Assembly: GCA_031280495.1 (NCBI GenBank)
Contig: JAITGT010000105.1
Location: 1-5,100, forward strand
DNA from: Eubacteriaceae bacterium
GTDB lineage: Bacteria > Bacillota_A > Clostridia > Eubacteriales > Anaerofustaceae
Reading direction: 5' to 3'
Length of the DNA: 5,100 nt
Shown here: positions 1 to 3,355 of the stretch, one piece after another
How positions within the stretch are numbered: position 1 is the stretch's first letter
How the letters are laid out: the number at the start of each line of letters is the position of its first letter
Program-made: the position numbers and the translations under genes
The notes under the pieces: model-generated
The model's database searches: none
What the model was told of the DNA's origin: nothing
What the model saw: only the letters and a program-made list of their open reading frames with translations

Positions 1-25
1 AAAAGGCCGAATTCTGGAAATGCGC

Positions 26-63
26 AAAAAAGCCGCCTGCCCATTTTGGGCGAAGGCGGCTTT
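26..63 (-). terminator. Rho-independent terminator of the BTAD regulator gene
   Basis: A 9-bp outer stem pairs AAAGCCGCC (29-37) with GGCGGCTTT (55-63). A 5-bp inner stem pairs GCCCA (39-43) with TGGGC (47-51) around a TTT loop. Read on the minus strand, the stem runs into six consecutive T (complement of 26-31), starting only 8 nt after the stop codon of the minus-strand gene. This is a textbook intrinsic terminator. The plus-strand exit (TTTGCTTTTC) is also T-rich, so it may work in both directions, but no plus-strand gene is visible to its left. Confidence 0.9.
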
Positions 64-70
64 GCTTTTC

Positions 71-1255
71 CTATTCTTCCATGCTGATTGGCTTGAGCTT
101 AAAATTAATGACAAATTGAGAAGTTGAACACTTCTTGTAAAACTCCTTCTTAACTCGCTCGAGCACTGTCTGCCCAGTTTGGTGGTTGACCGTAGGCAGA
201 AGAATGGCAAATTGGTAGGGGGAATAGCGCGACACTGTGTCGCCTCGCCTCAGGTTGTCTCTGAGCGTGTCCCGCAAAATGGACATAATTTTGTCCAACA
301 GAAGAAAATCTGGCGTTTTGTTGTCAATGGCGTCCACACTGATCAGCGCTAGGAACATAGAAGTCCCAAGGCGTTTTAGGTTGCGCATGTTTAGCTTATA
401 GATGTCTTTAAATATCGCGTATTCGCAGATGAAGGCGCCTTCCGCTTCGTCCTCTTCCCAGAGCTCTTTGCGGATTATGTCAATATCGGAGCCAGAGGCT
501 CTCTCTATCCTGATGAGCTTTTTGTAAAAATCCAGAATTTCGTCGGAAGGGTTCATGCCCAGGTATGTGTAATGCAGCCCAGTGGTGCAATTATACTGCG
601 CCAGCGCTTCACGGCTCTTTCCCATCTTGAGCAGCGCCGTCATAAGGGAAAGGTTAAGGGACGAGTCAAATGCGTCAATATCCAGCCCTTTTCGGCAAAC
701 GTGCACGACATCGGAATACCGCCCTTCGGCATTGAGAAGAGCGACATACTTTTGGACTGCCTCTAGGTAGGCGTTGTGGTAGTACATGCTTTTAGGGACT
801 ACCCATGAGTCAAGGCTGGAATTAGGGAGAAGATCGCCCTGGTAAAGTGCCAGCACCTCCTGAAACCTCTCTTCCGTTTCCTTGGTCAAGGATTCAGCCA
901 TCTGCACTTCGGCGCAGAGATTTTCAAACGCAAACACGTCAATGTCCGCATCTAGATCATCATTCCACGAGTAAAATCCCCGCTTCGTAACAATAGCGTT
1001 TCTTAGGTCAAAAGCGGACAAGTTAGTGCGCAATCGGCTAATCAGGGTTTTCAGAGAGCTTTCTGGATTCGAGTTTTCATCGTTCGGCCAGAGCATGTCG
1101 TATAGGTCAAAGGCGGAAATGTTCTTTTCCTTGTTGAGGATAAGGTACGCCAAAAGCTCTACCTTTTTCTTTGAGCTTCCCAGATACTGTATGATATCCT
1201 GGCCATCCGCGATGACCATGAATTTGCCAAGCATGTATATTACAAGGTTTGCCAT
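71..1255 (-). CDS. BTAD-domain (SARP-like) transcriptional activator with a degenerate GGDEF-like C-terminal domain
   Basis: A 394-residue predicted cytoplasmic DNA-binding regulator. Residues 1-98 look like the winged helix found at the front of BTAD/SARP proteins: LGKF near residue 9, a basic LGSSKKK turn (25-31), LLAYLIL (34-40), MLWP (54-57) and SLKTLISRLR (67-76). Residues about 103-248 fit the helical, TPR-like bacterial transcriptional activator domain (DVFAFENLC, LYQGDLLP, EGRYSDVVHVCRKGL, then SREALAQY). Residues about 272-390 resemble a GGDEF fold: the RRGDTVSRY stretch (336-344) leads into SPYQF (345-349) where an active enzyme has GG(D/E)EF, followed by ILLP. Diguanylate cyclase activity is therefore not expected, and the domain may sense or dimerise. 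The ATG start has an AGAGGCGG ribosome site about 4 nt upstream. The gene stands alone, with a terminator after it and a divergent Lrp-family gene upstream. Its target genes cannot be read from this window. Confidence 0.88.
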   Translation of the reverse strand: MANLVIYMLGKFMVIADGQDIIQYLGSSKKKVELLAYLILNKEKNISAFDLYDMLWPNDENSNPESSLKTLISRLRTNLSAFDLRNAIVTKRGFYSWNDDLDADIDVFAFENLCAEVQMAESLTKETEERFQEVLALYQGDLLPNSSLDSWVVPKSMYYHNAYLEAVQKYVALLNAEGRYSDVVHVCRKGLDIDAFDSSLNLSLMTALLKMGKSREALAQYNCTTGLHYTYLGMNPSDEILDFYKKLIRIERASGSDIDIIRKELWEEDEAEGAFICEYAIFKDIYKLNMRNLKRLGTSMFLALISVDAIDNKTPDFLLLDKIMSILRDTLRDNLRRGDTVSRYSPYQFAILLPTVNHQTGQTVLERVKKEFYKKCSTSQFVINFKLKPISMEE

Positions 1256-1307
1256 TGCCGCCTCTAATATTTAAGCATTTTTTCTATTGCCAATGATTTC
1301 TGGTTAT

Positions 1308-1336
1308 ATAGTAACAAAAAAACTTTACGTGAACAA
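1308..1336 (-). promoter_or_regulatory. Candidate sigma-A-type promoter for the BTAD regulator
   Basis: On the minus strand, TTGTTC (1336-1331) and TACTAT (1313-1308) are separated by 17 bp containing a run of seven T. A start near 1301 would give a leader of about 45 nt before the ATG at 1255. Each hexamer matches the consensus at four or five of six positions. This is a pattern match only; an overlapping TATATA two to four bases further on is an alternative -10. Confidence 0.4.
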
Positions 1337-1503
1337 CAGGAATTGCTTGCGATTTTCACTTTTCGGTCACACTGTCCCCCATCGAGATGCCGGAGAAATA
1401 AAGCTGTGCCTTATATGTTACAAACAATGCGAGGGCTGCAACGCACTATTGCCGCAAATCTCTTATATGCGCAGTCGTTTGCAGAAAACGCTCTTTATCG
1501 CCA

Positions 1504-1559
1504 TGGATGGCTGCGGCTGGCGTGCATACCCGAAAGGCGCTTTCGGAACGCAGCATCCA
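1504..1559. other. Bulged stem-loop 1 (possible structured RNA or regulatory DNA)
   Basis: The outer arm TGGATG (1504-1509) pairs with CATCCA (1554-1559). After a one-base bulge (G1510), CTGCG (1511-1515) pairs with CGCAG (1549-1553), giving 11 pairs in all. Nested inside is a perfect 7-bp hairpin, CCGAAAG (1530-1536) with CTTTCGG (1540-1546), with a GCG loop. No U-tract follows on either strand, so it is not a terminator. It lies upstream of the predicted Lrp-gene start site. It could be part of an unannotated small RNA, or a cruciform or protein-binding site. The pairing is seen directly; its function is unknown. Confidence 0.5.
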
Positions 1560-1562
1560 GAG

Positions 1563-1573
1563 GACAAGGTAAT
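1563..1573 (+). repeat. 11-bp direct repeat, copy 1
   Basis: GACAAGGTAAT occurs here and again, identically, at 1639-1649. The copies are 76 bp apart and flank stem-loop 2. The second copy touches the -35 box of the Lrp-family gene, so the pair may be regulator-binding sites, possibly for autoregulation. The repeat is seen directly; the operator role is inferred. Confidence 0.6.
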
Positions 1574-1580
1574 CTTGATT

Positions 1581-1625
1581 GCTTCCGCTTTCCCCCAGTC
1601 TCTTGCTGGGGCAGATGCGCGAAGC
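1581..1625. other. Bulged stem-loop 2 (possible structured RNA or regulatory DNA)
   Basis: GCTTCCGC (1581-1588) pairs with GCG (1617-1619) and GAAGC (1621-1625), with C1620 as a one-base bulge, giving 8 pairs. Nested inside is a perfect 6-bp hairpin, CCCCAG (1593-1598) with CTGGGG (1606-1611), and a 7-nt loop. Its design repeats that of stem-loop 1: an outer arm with one bulged base enclosing a compact inner hairpin. No T-run follows on either strand, so it is not a terminator. It ends about 23 bp before the -35 box of the Lrp-family gene. Confidence 0.5.
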
Positions 1626-1638
1626 CTTACATAATTCC

Positions 1639-1649
1639 GACAAGGTAAT
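1639..1649 (+). repeat. 11-bp direct repeat, copy 2
   Basis: Second identical copy of GACAAGGTAAT (first at 1563-1573). Its last two bases overlap the -35 hexamer of the predicted promoter at 1648-1676, so a protein bound here would contact or compete with RNA polymerase. Confidence 0.6.
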
Positions 1650-1676
1650 GACTTTTATGATAATTTCGTATATAAT
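1648..1676 (+). promoter_or_regulatory. Strong candidate sigma-A promoter of the Lrp-family gene
   Basis: ATGACT (1648-1653, containing the TGAC core of TTGACA) is followed after exactly 17 bp by a perfect TATAAT (1671-1676). Transcription would start near 1683, giving a leader of about 22 nt just ahead of the ribosome site. The surrounding DNA is very AT-rich (1651-1686), as expected for a promoter and for Lrp-type binding. This placement argues against translation starts upstream of about 1683. Confidence 0.72.
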
Positions 1677-1690
1677 AAATAAAAATAGCA

Positions 1691-1697
1691 GAGAGGG
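1691..1697 (+). promoter_or_regulatory. Ribosome binding site fixing the TTG start of the Lrp-family gene
   Basis: GAGAGGG is followed, 7 nt later, by TTG at 1705. In-frame ATG codons further upstream (for example at 1657) would lie within or before the promoter and have no comparable ribosome site. The TTG also gives the usual N-terminus of this family, M-D-x-x-D-R-K-I. Confidence 0.75.
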
Positions 1698-1704
1698 CTT
1701 CGTT

Positions 1705-2127
1705 TTGGATGCTTCGGATAGGAAAATCATTGAAATATTAAACACAAATGGGCGCATCACAATGAAAGAGCTTGCCAGCGAGCTTAAGCTTTCTGCGCCA
1801 GCTGTCGCTGAGCGGGTAAAGAGGCTGGAGATGAGCGGAGTGATTACAGGCTACAAGGCAGTCATCGATCGAGCCAAGCTCGGCCATGCCATCACTGTGT
1901 TCATTAATTTAGATATTCCTGCCAGCCGATATGGCGAATTCGTCGGTTTTGCTGACGAGTCGCCAGAAATCAGCGAGTTTTATTATGTAACGGGCCAGCA
2001 CTCCCTGATTGTCAAAGCCTTTGTCGACAGTACGGAGCACCTTGCCAACCTGCTTGAGCGAACACAGATTTTTGGCGCAACCGAAACTTTTGTCGTTATG
2101 TATTCCCGCATCAAGGATACAATTTAG
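1705..2127 (+). CDS. Lrp/AsnC-family transcriptional regulator (LrpC-like)
   Basis: A 140-residue regulator from a TTG start, within the family's usual 140-165 range. The N-terminal helix-turn-helix is clear: DASDRKIIEIL (2-12), NGRITMKELASELKLS (15-30), then APAVAERVKRLEMSGVI (31-47), the recognition helix and wing. A linker (GYKAVIDRAKLG, 49-60) leads to the C-terminal RAM/effector domain (about 62-135), an alpha-beta fold that forms dimers and octamers and binds amino acids in this family. The usual G-x-x-D of the effector pocket reads G97-Q-H-S100, so the ligand may differ. From memory, the SAPAVAERVKRLE segment and the C-terminal end resemble Bacillus LrpC. Members typically wrap DNA and often autoregulate; the direct repeat and AT-rich DNA upstream would suit that, by inference. 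The gene is single, divergent from the BTAD regulator and convergent with the TSCPD gene. Confidence 0.9.
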   Translation: MDASDRKIIEILNTNGRITMKELASELKLSAPAVAERVKRLEMSGVITGYKAVIDRAKLGHAITVFINLDIPASRYGEFVGFADESPEISEFYYVTGQHSLIVKAFVDSTEHLANLLERTQIFGATETFVVMYSRIKDTI

Positions 2128-2129
2128 TC

Positions 2130-2158
2130 GAAGGCCGCGTTCCCTATCGCGCGGCTTC
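2130..2158. terminator. GC-rich hairpin between convergent genes (weak terminator candidate)
   Basis: GAAG (2130-2133) and CCGCG (2135-2139) pair with CGCGGCTTC (2150-2158), leaving G2134 bulged and a 10-nt loop. It begins 3 nt after the plus-strand stop and overlaps the last codons of the minus-strand gene, so it could serve both. No T-run follows on either strand, so intrinsic termination is doubtful. Confidence 0.35.
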
Positions 2159-2419
2159 CCCTTCCGGCGCCGGGGAAATAGCCCTCTCAAGCGCCCTTGC
2201 AAGCTGATCCGGGCATGACGTAGCTTTGTAGCCGCACTTAATCCCTTTTAGCAGGCCAATTACCTCGCGGGCAGGCCTTCCTTTGACGAGCTTGCAGATG
2301 CCCTGGAGATTTCCGTCGCATCCATTGTAGAACACTACATCGCGCACTATGCCGTCCTCAATTTCAAAGTTGATTTGCGTTGAGCAGGTGCCCACAGTTT
2401 TGTAAGAAAATTTCTGCAT
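2144..2419 (-). CDS. TSCPD-domain protein, TIGR03905 type (four-cysteine protein of unknown function)
   Basis: A small soluble protein of 91 residues, close to the roughly 80-85 usual for this family. It shows the family's marks in order: Y-K-T-V-G-T-C (C12), FEIEDGIV (18-25), NGCDGNLQGI (32-41, C34), LVKGRPAREVI (44-54), LLKGIKCG (56-63, C62) and the diagnostic TSCPDQLA (67-74, C69). C12, C34, C62 and C69 correspond to the four conserved cysteines, which suggests metal or redox chemistry. A fifth, C42, appears extra. The TSCPD domain is also found at the C-terminus of B12-dependent ribonucleotide reductases, but no such role is shown for the stand-alone proteins. The ATG start is preceded by AAGGA about 12 nt upstream, a long spacing; an ATG 10 nt further upstream is out of frame. 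The gene is divergent from the lipoprotein gene and converges on the Lrp-family gene. Confidence 0.88.
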   Translation of the reverse strand: MQKFSYKTVGTCSTQINFEIEDGIVRDVVFYNGCDGNLQGICKLVKGRPAREVIGLLKGIKCGYKATSCPDQLARALERAISPAPEGEAAR

Positions 2420-2530
2420 TTTTTCTCATTGTCCTTTCTTGGCATTATGCCGCAGGCAGCGTTTTCGCGTTTGCCTCTACTGAATGGGCGCGGGTCGCCG
2501 CGCAAAAAAACAGGAAAGGAAACAGCTGCT
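2420..2530. promoter_or_regulatory. Divergent control region between the TSCPD and lipoprotein genes
   Basis: This 111-bp gap must hold promoters for both flanking genes. It contains the perfect odd palindrome GGCAT-T-ATGCC (2441-2451), a possible operator. It also has TTGGCA (2439-2444), which resembles a -35 for the lipoprotein but lacks a good -10 17 bp on. CATAAT on the minus strand (2448-2443) could be a -10 for the TSCPD gene but lacks a matching -35. No promoter here is convincing. If the lipoprotein used an earlier start (TTG 2429 or ATG 2447), part of this region would be coding. Confidence 0.4.
2512..2520 (+). promoter_or_regulatory. Ribosome binding site supporting a TTG start for the lipoprotein
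   Basis: AGGAAAGGA ends 10 nt before TTG at 2531. It is the only good purine-rich site ahead of the signal peptide; the in-frame ATG at 2447 and TTG at 2429 have none. The spacing is slightly long, so the choice is favoured rather than proven. Confidence 0.5.
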
Positions 2531-3355
2531 TTGGCGCGTAACACAGCAGCGTTTGCCTGCCTTGCCCTCGCTATTGCCTTAATTGCCTGCAGCGGCGAAT
2601 CCCTTGCAGACGAAAACGGAAAAATCGAGGTGGGAAGGCTCAAGCACGCTTACACGGACGGATCCTACATTGCATACGGAAGCTATATCTCCGACAGCGG
2701 GTTCGCACCCGCTCTTCAGATATATGTTTCAGGCGGCGTTATTAATAAAGCCAGCTTTGACTACTTCTCCATTGACGGGCAAAGGCTTTCCGCATCCACC
2801 GAATTTACCTCCTCAGAAAAGCTTGCGCAGCTAAATTCGGATCGCCAAAAGCTGGCAAATGAGCTAATTCAAAACCAGGATCCAGACTCTGTAGACATAG
2901 CGGCCCCTGAGACCGAATATGCCAGGGATTTCCGCGCCCTTGCAAAAGCCCTCGCCCTAAAGCTAGTCGCATACGATAAACCAGTAGCAGTGAATTTCAA
3001 GTATGAATACAAAGCCCTTTACCAAGACAATGCGACAGGGCAGGTCTTTACGCTGAATGTTGTATGCCTGGGCGGAGAGATCCAGTCAATTTCGTTTCGC
3101 CATTTTCTGCCGCCCGGGCGGGAAGCAAGGCTGGATGAAAACTACATTTCCGGATTTTTTGCCCAGTATGGGATCCCATACGCAGAAGAGGTGGGAAAGC
3201 TCGAAAAAACTGAAGGATCCATTGAGTCCTTTGCCAAAGATCTGCCGCCAGCAAATGGGCCAGCATTTCTGTACGAAGCTTTCAACGCAATGGCGTCAGA
3301 GATCTCAGTCATTGCTAAACCTGTTCCCGCCAGTCTGTTCTTGGAGCCGTATTAG
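2531..3355 (+). CDS. Surface lipoprotein with two divergent FMN_bind-like repeats (Tpp15/COG4939-like)
   Basis: A predicted 274-residue lipoprotein (TTG start). The first 19 residues form a lipoprotein signal peptide: MARN, a hydrophobic core, and the lipobox L-I-A-C with lipidated Cys20, so it should be anchored on the outer face of the membrane. Repeat 1 (about 38-145) follows the FMN_bind/Tpp15 pattern: DGSY (43-46), a beta-rich core with GGVI (68-71), an ELIQNQDPDSVD stretch (111-122), and ETEYARDFRALAKAL (127-141). Repeat 2 (about 152-262) has the same layout: YKALYQD (160-166), LGGEIQSISF (180-189), DENYISGFFAQ (202-212) and FLYEAFNAMASEI (246-258). The usual flavin-linking motif S-G-A-T reads A-P-E-T (125-128) in repeat 1 and is absent in repeat 2, so covalent FMN binding is uncertain. 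No ApbE, Rnf or Nqr gene is nearby. Starts at 2429 (TTG) or 2447 (ATG) would add 34 or 28 residues ahead of the signal peptide. The family call is from pattern recognition and is moderately sure; the lipoprotein call is firmer. Confidence 0.72.
   Translation: MARNTAAFACLALAIALIACSGESLADENGKIEVGRLKHAYTDGSYIAYGSYISDSGFAPALQIYVSGGVINKASFDYFSIDGQRLSASTEFTSSEKLAQLNSDRQKLANELIQNQDPDSVDIAAPETEYARDFRALAKALALKLVAYDKPVAVNFKYEYKALYQDNATGQVFTLNVVCLGGEIQSISFRHFLPPGREARLDENYISGFFAQYGIPYAEEVGKLEKTEGSIESFAKDLPPANGPAFLYEAFNAMASEISVIAKPVPASLFLEPY

Larger units (their letters stand above)
1341..1640. other. Gene-free intergenic region between divergent regulators
   Basis: This stretch separates two divergently transcribed regulator genes. 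Open frames of 100-115 codons cross it on both strands, but none has a good ribosome site or a recognisable protein family, so I call no gene. Its left part (1341-1500) shows nothing I recognise beyond a weak 5-bp hairpin (CGTTT at 1476-1480 with AAACG at 1486-1490). Its right part (1504-1640) is rich in inverted and direct repeats, listed separately. No tRNA, SRP RNA or familiar riboswitch signature was seen on either strand. Confidence 0.6.

Noticed and set aside
1365..1385. Possible insertion-sequence end (GGTCACACTGTCCCCC)
   Set aside because: It looked vaguely like an IS terminus, but I found no inverted partner, target duplication or transposase remnant nearby.
1504..1559. tRNA, SRP RNA or known riboswitch
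   Set aside because: There is no cloverleaf, no SRP apical-loop signature, and no conserved core of a common riboswitch on either strand.
1287..1634. 115-codon plus-strand open frame in the intergenic region
   Set aside because: It has no ribosome binding site, overlaps the predicted BTAD promoter, resembles no known family, and competes with other equally open frames over the same bases.
1563..1649. Small insertion element with an 11-bp target duplication
   Set aside because: The 65 bp between the repeats do not have inverted ends, and the hairpin inside is offset from the repeat borders, so regulatory sites are the simpler reading.
1446..1760. 104-codon minus-strand open frame
   Set aside because: It runs antisense through the Lrp promoter and gene start, has no recognisable family, and is explained by chance openness.
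2156..2177. GC-rich inverted repeat TTCCCC ... GGGGAA as a terminator
   Set aside because: It lies inside the 3' coding end of the TSCPD gene and no T-run follows it.
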